Origin: DAOUMU01 sp034409055
GTDB lineage: Bacteria > Chloroflexota > Anaerolineae > 4572-78 > J111
Assembly (NCBI GenBank): GCA_034409055.1
Contig: DAOUMU010000124.1
Location: 1-62,469, forward strand
DNA length: 62,469 bases
Direction of reading: 5' to 3'
Shown here piece after piece: positions 24,246-33,530 of this stretch; position 1 is the first letter of the stretch; each line of letters starts with the position of its first letter. A program made the translations under genes and the position numbers. The notes under the pieces were generated by a model. That model saw only the letters and a list, made by a program, of their open reading frames with translations. It searched no databases and was not told the DNA's origin.

Positions 24246-26324
24246 TTATGGTCCAAATTCATGACGCAGTTCAGCCAACAGTTGAGGCGTAAAGGGGTTT
24301 TGACCGGCCGTCAGCATGTCGATCCAGGCGCGGCGGCGGGCCAGGGCCTCCTGCCAGTCATCGCCCGGTTGCTGCTCTAACCAGGCTACGTAAGCTTGAA
24401 AATCGGCGATGGCCGCCGGGTAATCGCCCAGCAGGGCATAGGCCAGGCCCCGGCTGTCCAGAAAGGTGGGTTGAGGATCGGCGGCTGCCACTGCTTGCTG
24501 GCAATAGGGCAAAGCCTGTTCTGGCTCCTGTTCGACCGCGTAGCCCCAGCACAGCATGTTGAGCACCGTGGCATAGTCTGGACGCAGAGCCAGGGCCGCT
24601 TCCAAATCCGGGAACACCTCGGCGACCGGTGCGCCTTGGGTATAGTGGATATAGGCTCGATTAAAATAAGCCTCGGGCAGCACCGGCTCCAGGGTCAGGG
24701 TTTTGTCCAGGTCGGCCAGGGCCAGCGTCAAATTCTCAGTTCCGCCCAGGTGCAATCGAATGGAGGCCCGGTTGTTGTAACCCAGGGCCCAATCCGGTCT
24801 GGTCGCAATCACGGTCTCGGCATCAGCCAGGGCCAATGCCAAATCGCCGGCCTGTTTACGGGCCTCGTAGGCCGCACTGCGATTGAGGCGGGAGGAGATC
24901 ATTTGAGGCCAGGCCTCCACGGCCTGGGTGTAAGCCTCAATCGCCCCATCCAGATCAGGCGGGTCACTATGATGATAGGCCACCCCCAGGTAAAAATTGA
25001 CCAGGGTCCAGGTTTGCTCATCGACCGTAGGATCATTTTCCAAGTTGTAGCGGGCCTGGGCCAGTAATGGCCGGGCCTGATCTACCTGCCCTCGATTGAG
25101 ATGGATCTGGCCCAGGGCCATGAGGGCCAGCGAGCGTACTTGTTGGGGCAAGTCACTGTTGATGGTGGCCGACAACTCCTGCACGTCGAGCACGTGCCGC
25201 CGCACAGCCGGGTCAGCAAATTCGCTTTGATCGGCCGGCTGGGCAAAGCTAACCACAATCCGGCCCACGTCGTATTGACCATAGATGACCAGGGTAGCGC
25301 TGACTGTCCGGCCCACCTGGAGGGCCTGCTCACGCTCTCCCACCGGCTCGGGCCAGATGATCAGGCGCATATCTACCAGCCGGATATCGTCAATCTCCCG
25401 TTGAAGCGCCTCGGCCAGCCGACCGGCCACATTATACCCCACCTGGCTGCTGGCGTAGTTGGCAAAGTGGGTGACCAACACCACGGTTTCACCGGGCAGG
25501 GCCGGCGTAATGGCTGAAATGTCCCGGCTACTGGGGGAAACGATCTGTGATAGTTGCGAGGCGGTTTGGTTACTCGAGGTCGGCCCAGGGGTTACGGTGG
25601 TTTGGCTCTGAGGAAGCCACCGGTTGAGGAGCAGGCCAATGACCACAACCAGCAAGGTCAGGCTGCCAACCACCATTGACAGTCGTCCCCATGAAAGCCA
25701 ACGGCCCGTTGACCCGAGTAGAGCCCTACGCTGAACATCATACTCGCCGACCGCTGTTGAGATATCTTCTACCCCTGGGGGGAGGAACTGCCGACCCTCG
25801 TCCAGCATTTCAGGAATCGAGGCTTCAGCCGGTGTTTCATCATGCTCGCTGACCGCTGTTGAGATATCTTCTACCCCTTGGGGGAGAAACTGCTGACCCC
25901 TGTCCAGCATTTCAGGAGTCGAGACTTCAGCCGGTGTTTCATCATACTCGCTGACTGCTGTTGAGGTGTCTTCTACCCCTTGGGGGAGGAACTGCCGACC
26001 CTTGTCCAGCATTTCAGGAGTCGAGGCTTCAGCCGGTATTTCGAGATCAAGCCCGATTACCTCTTCGCCTTCTCCACTCTCCTGCGCCCTGACTTCTTCC
26101 GGTCGAAAGCCGGCCGCCAACAACAACCTGTCCCGCTCCGCCGGCGTCAGGCGCAGCTTCCGGGCGATGACCAGCACATCTTCCCGGTAGCGAGGCCGGG
26201 CGGTGAGCCCCTCTCGCCAGCGAAAGATAGTCTGCCGGCTCACGCCAATCGCCCGGGCCAACTCAGCATCGCTGATACCCAGGCGTTGAACGTAATGGTT
26301 GAGGAGTTGATTAAAGGTTTCCAT
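24246..26324 (-). CDS. XRE-type HTH, single membrane helix and TPR sensor protein
   Basis: A 692-residue one-piece regulator. An N-terminal Cro/CI helix-turn-helix reads LGISDAELARAIGVSRQTIFRWREG. Next come three tandem 34-residue repeats (PAE-S-PEMLD-GRQFLP-GVED-STAV), one membrane helix (WGRLSMVVGSLTLLVVVIGLLL) and an outside part with an FGGY-independent alpha/beta segment (VVLVTHFANY...VSATLVIYGQYD) and several TPRs (WALGYNNRASIRLHLG, PEAYFNRAYIHYTQG). The layout resembles CadC-like one-component sensors. I start at 26324 because AAGGA lies 8 bases upstream and the 26342 ATG overlaps the -10 box. The target is unknown; the divergent GH2 gene at 26673 is one candidate. Confidence 0.85.
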   Translation of the reverse strand: METFNQLLNHYVQRLGISDAELARAIGVSRQTIFRWREGLTARPRYREDVLVIARKLRLTPAERDRLLLAAGFRPEEVRAQESGEGEEVIGLDLEIPAEASTPEMLDKGRQFLPQGVEDTSTAVSEYDETPAEVSTPEMLDRGQQFLPQGVEDISTAVSEHDETPAEASIPEMLDEGRQFLPPGVEDISTAVGEYDVQRRALLGSTGRWLSWGRLSMVVGSLTLLVVVIGLLLNRWLPQSQTTVTPGPTSSNQTASQLSQIVSPSSRDISAITPALPGETVVLVTHFANYASSQVGYNVAGRLAEALQREIDDIRLVDMRLIIWPEPVGEREQALQVGRTVSATLVIYGQYDVGRIVVSFAQPADQSEFADPAVRRHVLDVQELSATINSDLPQQVRSLALMALGQIHLNRGQVDQARPLLAQARYNLENDPTVDEQTWTLVNFYLGVAYHHSDPPDLDGAIEAYTQAVEAWPQMISSRLNRSAAYEARKQAGDLALALADAETVIATRPDWALGYNNRASIRLHLGGTENLTLALADLDKTLTLEPVLPEAYFNRAYIHYTQGAPVAEVFPDLEAALALRPDYATVLNMLCWGYAVEQEPEQALPYCQQAVAAADPQPTFLDSRGLAYALLGDYPAAIADFQAYVAWLEQQPGDDWQEALARRRAWIDMLTAGQNPFTPQLLAELRHEFGP
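25737..26036 (-). repeat. Three in-frame 102-bp tandem repeats in the XRE-TPR gene
   Basis: Three copies of a 34-codon unit encode the linker between the DNA-binding domain and the membrane helix. Copies are nearly identical at both protein and DNA level, pointing to recent duplication and possible copy-number variation. Confidence 0.9.
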
Positions 26325-26340
26325 GAGGTGTCCTTGTTTC

Positions 26341-26369
26341 ATTATACCGGTGACGGCCTATGTTTACAA
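26341..26369 (-). promoter_or_regulatory. Sigma-70-like promoter of the XRE-TPR gene
   Basis: On the minus strand TTGTAA (26369-26364), a 17-bp spacer and a perfect TATAAT (26346-26341). The predicted transcript starts about 7 bases later, leaving a leader of some 10-15 bases with AAGGA before the ATG at 26324. Confidence 0.75.
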
Positions 26370-26463
26370 TTCAGCCAGAACGCGGATTTACGCAGCATCG
26401 GTTCATTGAGTTTTTGGGCGGATTACGTTACAATCATCGATGACTGGTAACTACTTACTATCT

Positions 26464-26594
26464 ATGTCATTCTGAACGAGCGCAGCGAGTGAAGAATCCC
26501 CAAGGTTTTGGTAAAGTAGACCTCTTTTGGGCCAACGTTTCGGGGATTCCTCGTCGTTTATGCCCTTTGGGTACTGCACTCCTCGGAATGACAT
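26464..26594. repeat. ATGTCATTC...GAATGACAT intergenic element
   Basis: Perfect 9-bp ends ATGTCATTC (26464-26472) and GAATGACAT (26586-26594). Inside, AATCCCC pairs with GGGGATT. The sequence with GAGCGCAGCGAGTGAAGAATC resembles a dispersed repeat seen in many bacterial genomes (recollection, not searched). It lies between the divergent XRE-TPR and GH2 genes. Confidence 0.75.
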
Positions 26595-26672
26595 GAGGGT
26601 AGGCAGTTACGATGACTGTATGGAGATTTCCGCCGCGCTGTACTGCTCACAATTTGTCACCGGATTGTTATA

Positions 26673-29000
26673 ATGCCTCGACAAACTATTAACCTCGGCG
26701 ACGACAACTGGCATTTCGGCCAGGTGCCGCGCCGGGGCTTCACAGACGCCAACATCTACGATTTACCGGCCGTAACCGAGTGGTTACCGGCGACCGTCCC
26801 CGGCAACGTGCGCACCGACTTGCTGGCCCTGGGCCGTATTCCCGATCCCTCCTTTGCCGAGGGGTATAAAGAGAGCCTGTGGGTGGAGGAGATGGATTGG
26901 TGGTACCGGCGTCAGATTCAGCTCGACCCGCTGACATCCGAACGGCGAGCCTTTCTGATGTTTGCCGGCATCGACTACCTGTCGGCCATCTTTGTCGATG
27001 GGCAAGAGATGACCCGCCACGAGGGGATGTTTTCCCACCAGGTGGTCGAAGTGACCGGCGCATTACGAACCGGAAAGGCAGAGGTCGCTGTCCGGCTGTG
27101 GGGCAGCAGTGCTTTACCCCACCGCCAGTTGGCCTGGTGGCAGCGGCTCTGGCAAAAAATGGCCGGTCCGTTGTATGGCAGTTGGGCCGGTATTTACCCC
27201 GACCGCTCGGCCACGCTCAAATGCCAGATGTCCTTTGGCTGGGACTTTGCTCCGCCTATCCGCACCATGGGCCTCTGGGACGAGGTCTCCCTGCTCATCA
27301 CTGGACCGGTTTTCATCGCCGAGGCCAGGGTGGGGGGACAGGTGGATAGCCGTCAGCCGTTAGCCGTTAGCCGTCAGTCCTTTGCCCCCGCTAATCTATC
27401 CCTTGATCTAACCCTGGACGCCGACCGGCCTTGTCGGGTCGAGGTCCGGGTGCAGGTCAAACCGGCCAATTTTCAGGGGACCGGCTTTGGTCCCTTCCGG
27501 TTCCCCCTGGATTTACCGGCCGGGCGTAGGTCTCACCGGTTGGAATTTCATTTACCCGAAGCAGCCCTGTGGCAGCCCTGGGACCGGGGGCAGCCCCATC
27601 TGTACCACCTGCAAATTACGCTGGTCGAGGCTGGCGGCGAGCTGCTGGATGAAACGGTCATCCGTACCGGTATCCGCACCGTTGACCGGCAAAACTGGCG
27701 GTTCAGCCTTAACGGCCGGGAGGAGTTTATTCGCGGCCTGAATTGGGTCCCGGCCGACAGCTTCCCCGGCCGCCTGCGCGCGGACCAATACACCCGCTTG
27801 CTGAACCTGGCCCGCCAGAGTGGGGCTAATCTGTTACGGGTATGGGGCGGCGGCCTGCGGGAGAAGCGGGTTTTCTATGACCGCTGCGATGAATTGGGCC
27901 TGCTGGTCTGGCAAGAGTTCCCCTTTGCCTGTATGTTCCTGGGGACCTATCCCCGCCAACCGGCCTATCTGGCCCGGGTCGAGGCCGAGTGTGGGGCTAT
28001 CGTGCGCCAACTTCGCCACCATCCCTGTGTCGTGGTCTGGGGCGGTGGCAATGAGTTCAGTCAGCGGCGCAACCGCCCCCTGCTCGACACCCTGGCCACC
28101 GTCGTCAGCCAACAGGACGGCAGCCGGCCCTTCCTCCCCGTCTCGCCCAGTTTTGACCAGGGCCGCGACACCCACAACTGGCACGTCTGGCACGGCCAGG
28201 CCCCCATCCAAACCTACCAGGCCGAAACCGCCGCCTTCCTGAGCGAGTTCGGCCTGCAAGCCCTCCCCCACCCGGACACCCTCCAGGCCGCTCTCCCAGA
28301 CCCCACCACCGCCTGGCAAACCCACCACGCCGACCCCCCAAAGCTAGACCGGTACGCTGCCCTGTTCAATCTTCAAAACACGCCACACGCAGCACGTAAC
28401 ACGTACACCCCCACTCCCCACTCCCCACTCCCCACTCCCCAATCCCAAATCTCCTCCTCCCAACGCGCCCAGGCCGTCGCCCTACAAACCGCCATCGAAC
28501 ACATGCGCCGCCGCAAGGGCCAAGCCGGCGGCCTCTGCCTGTGGCAATTCAACGAACCGTGGCCGGCCATCAGTTGGGCCATCGTCGATTACTTTGGCCG
28601 GCCCAAGCTGGCTTACGAGCGCCTGGCGGCCTGGTATAACCTGCTTCTAATCAGCTTAAAATTCCCCGTCGGGCGTCGCTGGCAAGCAGGGGAAACTTTT
28701 CGGGCAGAGATTTGGGCCATCAACGATGGTTTAGCGGCGTTCAAGGGCTGTGAGTTACAAATCAAGATTGGCCAGGCCTTAGTACACACCCAACGGCTTG
28801 ACCTGCCAGCGGATAGCGTCCAGCCCGTGGGCATGTTGGCCCACCACCTCACTACGCCCCCCCACCAGATTACCTTGACTTTGCAGTATGAGGGTGAGAT
28901 TGTGGCCTGGAACTACTACGACCTGGCCTGGTCTGACACATCAGGCCGTCGTTTTTATCACCACTTGAGGCGCTGGCTGGCGGATTGGGTGCTATTATGA
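26673..29000 (+). CDS. Glycoside hydrolase family 2, beta-mannosidase-like
   Basis: A 775-residue exo-glycosidase with no signal peptide, so probably cytoplasmic. It has the N-terminal jelly-roll (GWDFAPPIRTMGLWDEV), an immunoglobulin-like domain and a TIM barrel. Acid/base Glu461 is in VVVWGGGNEF and the nucleophile Glu525 is in FLSEFGLQALP, as in beta-mannosidases. It would release mannose from beta-mannosides; some relatives have other specificity. Two stretches look like non-coding repeat DNA read in frame: about residues 227-236 (from 27349-27378) and 569-590 (28379-28440). The stop overlaps the next start (ATGA). Confidence 0.88.
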   Translation: MPRQTINLGDDNWHFGQVPRRGFTDANIYDLPAVTEWLPATVPGNVRTDLLALGRIPDPSFAEGYKESLWVEEMDWWYRRQIQLDPLTSERRAFLMFAGIDYLSAIFVDGQEMTRHEGMFSHQVVEVTGALRTGKAEVAVRLWGSSALPHRQLAWWQRLWQKMAGPLYGSWAGIYPDRSATLKCQMSFGWDFAPPIRTMGLWDEVSLLITGPVFIAEARVGGQVDSRQPLAVSRQSFAPANLSLDLTLDADRPCRVEVRVQVKPANFQGTGFGPFRFPLDLPAGRRSHRLEFHLPEAALWQPWDRGQPHLYHLQITLVEAGGELLDETVIRTGIRTVDRQNWRFSLNGREEFIRGLNWVPADSFPGRLRADQYTRLLNLARQSGANLLRVWGGGLREKRVFYDRCDELGLLVWQEFPFACMFLGTYPRQPAYLARVEAECGAIVRQLRHHPCVVVWGGGNEFSQRRNRPLLDTLATVVSQQDGSRPFLPVSPSFDQGRDTHNWHVWHGQAPIQTYQAETAAFLSEFGLQALPHPDTLQAALPDPTTAWQTHHADPPKLDRYAALFNLQNTPHAARNTYTPTPHSPLPTPQSQISSSQRAQAVALQTAIEHMRRRKGQAGGLCLWQFNEPWPAISWAIVDYFGRPKLAYERLAAWYNLLLISLKFPVGRRWQAGETFRAEIWAINDGLAAFKGCELQIKIGQALVHTQRLDLPADSVQPVGMLAHHLTTPPHQITLTLQYEGEIVAWNYYDLAWSDTSGRRFYHHLRRWLADWVLL
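27349..27378 (+). repeat. In-frame GCCGTTA/GCCGTCA repeat inside the GH2 gene
   Basis: Four alternating GCCGTCAGCC / GTTAGCC words encode SRQPLAVSRQS in the loop between two beta domains. The composition differs from flanking codons and looks like a short intergenic repeat captured in frame. Confidence 0.6.
28379..28440 (+). repeat. In-frame ACACG plus CCCCACT tandem repeat inside the GH2 gene
   Basis: ACACGCCACACGCAGCACGTAAC-like sequence, the same word family as the intergenic ACGCAACACG repeats, followed by four or five copies of CCCCACT. It encodes a Pro/Thr/Ser-rich segment just after the catalytic barrel's nucleophile region. Confidence 0.75.
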
Positions 29001-29290
29001 ATACAGCCAATATTCAGGTCACTCCGGAGACAGCACGACGGCGAGTTAGTGTCTTTGTGGGGAACCACATTGCCGATTTGCTGCATGGTGAAACGCCCGA
29101 TCTGGTGCTGCGCGAAAATGGGATATTTTGGCGAGTGCCGGTCGTGCTTTCTTCACGCTCGATGGGCCGGATTGGACCGGTGGGGGTGATTGACGTTGAC
29201 GTGGAAACAGGCGATCTGAGTATCACCGACCAAACTATCTCCGAGATTGAAGCTCATGCCCAACGCTTTGCTATCGGCGCCGCACTTTGA
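28997..29290 (+). CDS. Small protein of unknown function
   Basis: A 97-residue soluble protein. I do not recognise the family. It begins with ATGA overlapping the GH2 stop, so it is translated with it. The middle (GIFWRVPVVLSSRSMGRIGPVGVIDVDVETGDL) looks like beta strands; the end (ITDQTISEIEAHAQRFAI) is helical and polar. It could be a small regulator or antitoxin-like protein, but no DNA-binding motif is visible. A strong terminator follows at 29357. Confidence 0.7.
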   Translation: MNTANIQVTPETARRRVSVFVGNHIADLLHGETPDLVLRENGIFWRVPVVLSSRSMGRIGPVGVIDVDVETGDLSITDQTISEIEAHAQRFAIGAAL

Positions 29291-29356
29291 GCAATCCAGG
29301 CCGAGTTTGATGAAACGGTGGTGGTGATTCACCTGGCTTGAGATACTCTGAATCAA

Positions 29357-29391
29357 ACAGGGCCACTCATTATTTGAGTGGCCCTGTTTTG
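29357..29391 (+). terminator. Intrinsic terminator after the GH2 transcript
   Basis: Perfect 13-bp stem ACAGGGCCACTCA (29357-29369) and TGAGTGGCCCTGT (29375-29387), 5-base loop TTATT, then TTTG. The A-rich left flank is short, so it acts mainly on plus-strand transcripts. Confidence 0.88.
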
Positions 29392-29421
29392 TATACCGCC
29401 CATCGTGAGACTGCAAAGCTA

Positions 29422-29604
29422 CTTGGGTGCATCTCAATTGTGAGCACAAATATTCTAAAAACACTTATGTTGAGGTATGAAACCCATAAAATACGCCGAA
29501 TTTGCCCCGATAGACACTTGAATCGTACCCAAAGGGTCATAATTTGCCATAATTTGCGGGCGAATCTACTCAATTAGTCACAATTTGGGAGATGCCCCCA
29601 AGCT
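29422..29604. repeat. Nested inverted repeat before the AAA gene end
   Basis: Left arm CTTGGGTGCATCTCAATTGTGA region at 29422-29443 pairs with 29578-29604 (TCACAATTTGGGAGATGC then CCCCAAG), with a 3-base bulge. The right end lies 23 bp from the stop of the AAA gene at 29627. The remainder of 29291-29626 holds only this and the terminator. Confidence 0.75.
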
Positions 29605-29626
29605 ACTTGATGTGAATCTGGCACAA

Positions 29627-32581
29627 TTAACGACAACTCCAATGAAATACATCACCTGGCGCTATACAATATTCAATCGGTTCTGAACTTCTGTTCACAA
29701 AACGGAGATAATAGCGGGTGCCAGGCACAAGTGGTCCCCCCCGCCAAACCAACTCACCAGTACTTAAATCTCCATCTCGATCACGACCAGGATACGTACC
29801 GGCCCCTATATTTATACTTACTAATGAGTCTGCATCTCCCGGTGGCCAAACAGGGATTTGATTTTCATCGTGGAGGAAAAATTCTACATTGTACCCTATG
29901 AAACCATCACCATAGAAATTAATATTAGGCTTAAACATAAAAATGACAACAGTTACTGGATCACTCTCCTCAAAAGTGTACCAATGCTCCTCATAGGAAC
30001 TTAACTTTCCGGGAATACTGCGACCTTCGATATCAATCTCCCGGTTAAAATCAAGCGAACCCTGGATAACCAAGGCCACGGGGATAGAAGGTGGTGGCGG
30101 GGCAAGAACGATCGGTAGACTGCCAATATCAGCCAGCGTTTCGATATATTTGGCTGAAGCCCAGCCTATTCTTTTATCGGGCGTTACAACTTTCAGCCAA
30201 TTCTGGCTTGGATTACGCCCTAAAATGATAACCTCATCCCCCTTGTAGACAGCACCCACGTATCCATAATCGGTACCTGGTCCCCAACGAACGTTTAAAT
30301 TCTCGATTGTCACGATGCCAGTGATAGGCATTGGAGCTGGCGTGTAAGTCGGGGTAGGCGTAGATGTGGGTGTATGCGTAGGTGTAAATGTAGTCTTAAC
30401 GGGAGTTGAAGTTGATGGTAGAGTAGGGGGGGTGGCTGAAACTACTTCAGAAATAGGAGTTGGAGTTGAAGTGGGAGTGGCGGCTGAAACCGTTTCAGAA
30501 ATAAGAGTCGGAGTGTAAGTTGGCGTGGGAGTGGTGGTTAAAACCGTAGGTGTGACAGTTGTTACATCTACGGCAGTCACTTGAATTGTCTGAAACAGAT
30601 TGGGATAACGAGACTTACCTATAAGCAATGCATACCGTAGAGGATTGCTTTGACTAATTATTGCCTCAATACGAGCAATTATTTGCTTGGAACTGGTAAA
30701 TCTTTGAACAGGCAATATAGATGTTGAAGCTGTTGTTGCGGGTGTAGGAGTAGGAGTGATTTCAGGTGTAGAAGTAGGAGTGGTTTCAGGTGATAATGCA
30801 ATTGGTGTTTCGATAGGTATGGCTGTATATCTTGGAGTTGATGTCCTAGTCGGTGTTGGTGTTGGTGGAGCTCGGTTAACTATTGCTAGTGCAGCATCGA
30901 AATCTGCCAAAGCTTTATCGTACTGATCTAACTCGGTATAAACCAAAGCTCGATCAAAGCGAGTACCGATATTGTCGGGATTTAAATCGATTGCCGTATC
31001 ATACGCACTAAGAGCAAATGCAAAATCTTTCCGAGCCGCAAACTCTCGTCCTTTCAACCATTGGTCGATTTCAGTGGCCAAGTTAGTCGCTTCATCACTC
31101 TCAACTTTGCGCAATGTCCGGGCCATCACTTGCAGCAGTTGATTGGCGGTTGGGTTATCATCGATGTGGGTATACAGACCTTTTACAATAATTATCAAGC
31201 GATTCCCGAGGACCTGGGTGTTCGCTTTCCCCAATAGCGCCACTTGCTCCTCAAATGCGATTTCATTGAAGAACAATTTTCTTGACCGATCCTCGAAACC
31301 GGGAATGCGAAACAAGTTAGACAAGTTCGTCACACGTATGTCTGGACTGGTTGTATGCAGGAAATTATCAATGAAGGTTTCGGCTTGAGAGGCATCGACT
31401 TGTTCTGAACTGATATAGGTAAGGTAGCAGAAAATGCCAACAAGCAACATAACTATAGCAACTAAAGCAATAGCAATATAGCGAGGCCAGTCACGTGGGG
31501 TGTTATCCTTTATCCAATCTAGATCGAAGACATTTTTGTAAATTTTATTGCGTACTCTGAGTATCCCGTGTTCGGACTTAACTAAACCCAACAGTTTCAG
31601 GCGGTTCTTATCTAAGGTTCGCTTGTCATCCGTAACTGTTTTTCCCTCGTACACTTGGCGATAAAGTTTCAGCAGGCGACGGCGATTAGGACTAGTTTGC
31701 ACCCCATTTCGCACAAATTGTAAGTTGGTTTCCCTCTGGGCCTCTTGTGACAGAAACAGTTTACGTACCAAGGCATCAATCTGTTCCTCATCCCAGGTTT
31801 CATTTTCTGTCTCCACGGTTAACCGGCAGAGTTTTTGGGTTAGGTAGGGATGACCACTGGTCCAGTGAAAAATACGTTTGAGAATGGTTGCCCCTTGGTC
31901 AGGATATACTGCCTCAAGCCCGGCTTGTAGGACCGCTGCATCAGCCCGGCTGAACTCCTGTAGGTCAATATCGTAACCAATGTTTAAGGGAGTTCGGGTA
32001 CGGTCTTTAATCAGATCAGAAGGGGTGGCCACCCCTAGCAGGACAAAGGTCAACCGCTTGAATTCTGGATCATTGGCCCGGGCGTTGTACATAGCCCGGA
32101 TGGCGGCAAAGAAATCGTCGGTAAAGTCAAGTTGGAGGGTGGCGTCGATTTCGTCAATAAAAATCACAATTTGGTCATTAATTTCTTGGAGAATGACGTT
32201 GCGTAAGAAATCGGTAAAACGCTGCACCCGGCCTAATGAGGCATGGGCTAGCCACCAGGTTTCCGGTTCTACCGACAGTTTCAGTTTTCGTTGTAGTTCG
32301 GTCAACAAGCCCAGGTACCACTGCTCGGCCTTGATTTCGGCGCTGCCAATCTGGGTTAAGTCCACCACAGCGGTTTTTATCCCTTGCTCTTGCAGCCGGC
32401 GGGCCGTGCGGACCATCAGGCTGGATTTGCCCAGTTGGCGGGGGGTGAGGATGTAGCAGAATTCACCCGACAGAACCCGGTCGAACAGTTCGTCGTCTGC
32501 GGGGCGTTTGATGTAGGATGGAGCATCGGAGCGGAGGGCGCCGCCGACGGTGAAGAATTGGGAAGATTGTCTATGGCTCAT
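29627..32581 (-). CDS. AAA-like ATPase with membrane helix, TPR, SH3b and C-terminal beta domain
   Basis: A 984-residue sensor ATPase. Residues about 10-350 are an AAA-like P-loop domain: TPRQLGKSS with Lys52 as Walker A and IVIFIDEID as Walker B, then a winged-helix-like part. A membrane helix (IAIALVAIVMLLVGIFCYLTYI) is near 370-390. Outside are TPR-like repeats (AALSAYDTAIDLNPDN... type), long Thr-Pro-rich linkers, a bacterial SH3 domain (NLNVRWGPGTDYGYVGAVYKGDEV) and a pre-peptidase-like beta domain. The N-terminal half is a paralogue of the gene at 34203. Probably the ATPase relays an external or wall-derived signal inward. Not within the overlapping run, so it may have its own promoter in the repeat region upstream. 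Confidence 0.86.
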   Translation of the reverse strand: MSHRQSSQFFTVGGALRSDAPSYIKRPADDELFDRVLSGEFCYILTPRQLGKSSLMVRTARRLQEQGIKTAVVDLTQIGSAEIKAEQWYLGLLTELQRKLKLSVEPETWWLAHASLGRVQRFTDFLRNVILQEINDQIVIFIDEIDATLQLDFTDDFFAAIRAMYNARANDPEFKRLTFVLLGVATPSDLIKDRTRTPLNIGYDIDLQEFSRADAAVLQAGLEAVYPDQGATILKRIFHWTSGHPYLTQKLCRLTVETENETWDEEQIDALVRKLFLSQEAQRETNLQFVRNGVQTSPNRRRLLKLYRQVYEGKTVTDDKRTLDKNRLKLLGLVKSEHGILRVRNKIYKNVFDLDWIKDNTPRDWPRYIAIALVAIVMLLVGIFCYLTYISSEQVDASQAETFIDNFLHTTSPDIRVTNLSNLFRIPGFEDRSRKLFFNEIAFEEQVALLGKANTQVLGNRLIIIVKGLYTHIDDNPTANQLLQVMARTLRKVESDEATNLATEIDQWLKGREFAARKDFAFALSAYDTAIDLNPDNIGTRFDRALVYTELDQYDKALADFDAALAIVNRAPPTPTPTRTSTPRYTAIPIETPIALSPETTPTSTPEITPTPTPATTASTSILPVQRFTSSKQIIARIEAIISQSNPLRYALLIGKSRYPNLFQTIQVTAVDVTTVTPTVLTTTPTPTYTPTLISETVSAATPTSTPTPISEVVSATPPTLPSTSTPVKTTFTPTHTPTSTPTPTYTPAPMPITGIVTIENLNVRWGPGTDYGYVGAVYKGDEVIILGRNPSQNWLKVVTPDKRIGWASAKYIETLADIGSLPIVLAPPPPSIPVALVIQGSLDFNREIDIEGRSIPGKLSSYEEHWYTFEESDPVTVVIFMFKPNINFYGDGFIGYNVEFFLHDENQIPVWPPGDADSLVSINIGAGTYPGRDRDGDLSTGELVWRGGPLVPGTRYYLRFVNRSSEPIEYCIAPGDVFHWSCR

Positions 32582-32599
32582 TTGTTACTCTTTGTTCCT

Positions 32600-32895
32600 T
32601 TGCTCCCGCCGGTCCACAGTCCGGCGATAGATGACGTGGACTGTGGTCCACGTCGAGCGATGCTTGACTTTTTGCTCTCGCTGGACCACAGTCCGGCGCT
32701 GGATGGCTGTGGTCCACATCGAGTGATGCTTGGCTTTTTGCTCTCGCCGGACCACAGTCCGGCGATGGATGGCTGTGGTCTACGTCGAGCGATGGATGGC
32801 TGTGGTCCACATCGAGTGATGCTTGACTCTTTGCTCCCACTGGACCAGTGCGAAGACCTGTGCAGCTCCGCTGCCTCCCTGTGGGACAGTCCGAC
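32600..32895. repeat. Tandem 66-bp hairpin array between AAA gene and RAYT
   Basis: About four units of period near 66 bp. Each has a hairpin of the GGAC-CACA-GTCC type and its inverted partner (GTGGAC-TGTG-GTCCAC), separated by GAGCGATGCTTGACTTTTTGC-like spacers. The last unit carries the ACCAGTGCGAAG...CCTCCCTGTGGGAC word also found at 10853-10879. Confidence 0.88.
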
Positions 32896-32901
32896 GATAT
32901 C

Positions 32902-33462
32902 TTACACCAGTAGTTCTCGCACATCTTTGATCGGGATTATAGCCGGCTCCCCTTTCAAGTAATAGCGGGCACTCGACCAGGGATAATCTTCTGCCGTATC
33001 GCTCAACTGCCAGTGAGGCTGTATGGGATTGTTGTGAAGATAGGTCAATTTCTGTTCCAAGAAAGCAGGGGCGACAATGTTTTTTGGTAAATACCCATCT
33101 TCCCAAACTTTGTATTTCTGTCTATCGGGACGAGTAACCATATCTGCCAGGGCTTCGAGTGCCGTCTGGTTATTCTCAACTTGATATTGCCGAATGATCA
33201 ACTGCGCTACGCTGGTCTTTAAAGCGCGTGTCCAATCTTTAGGTGGACAATCGGATGGGCATTGAATGATGACGTGAATGTGATTGGGCATAATGACAAA
33301 GGCGTAGAGGCTGACCTTGTTCATGAGACTGACGAAATATAGTCCATCCACGATGAGACGTTTGACAATATCTCGTTGAAAGATATGAACACGATTGGCA
33401 GTAGTTGTGGTAATAAAGTACAGATGACTTGGATCAAAATCGGGTCGCCAGCGTGTGGTCAT
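32902..33462 (-). CDS. REP-associated tyrosine transposase (RAYT, Y1 HUH family)
   Basis: A 186-residue Y1 transposase-like nuclease related to IS200/IS605 TnpA. The HUH motif is seen in VIMPNHIHVII and the catalytic Tyr in KLTYLHNNPI. RAYTs are single-copy domesticated transposases that cleave hairpin REP sequences as single strands. Here it is flanked on both sides by paired hairpins (32600-32895 and 33531-34164), as expected for a REP-RAYT locus. The gene is full length and looks intact. It splits the two AAA genes of the conflict region. Confidence 0.92.
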   Translation of the reverse strand: MTTRWRPDFDPSHLYFITTTTANRVHIFQRDIVKRLIVDGLYFVSLMNKVSLYAFVIMPNHIHVIIQCPSDCPPKDWTRALKTSVAQLIIRQYQVENNQTALEALADMVTRPDRQKYKVWEDGYLPKNIVAPAFLEQKLTYLHNNPIQPHWQLSDTAEDYPWSSARYYLKGEPAIIPIKDVRELLV

Positions 33463-33530
33463 CGTGCGGTCTCCTGTGTTGTGTTCAAATTGGTAACTTT
33501 TTGGTTCTCATTGGTACTCTTTTGCTTTGA

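Noticed and set aside
26464..26594. Insertion sequence or MITE
   Set aside because: It has clear inverted ends but no transposase and no second copy in this window, so I list it only as a repeat.
32571..32924. Open frame with repeated DVDHSH peptide
   Set aside because: It is a readthrough of the 66-bp hairpin repeats, not a protein-coding gene.
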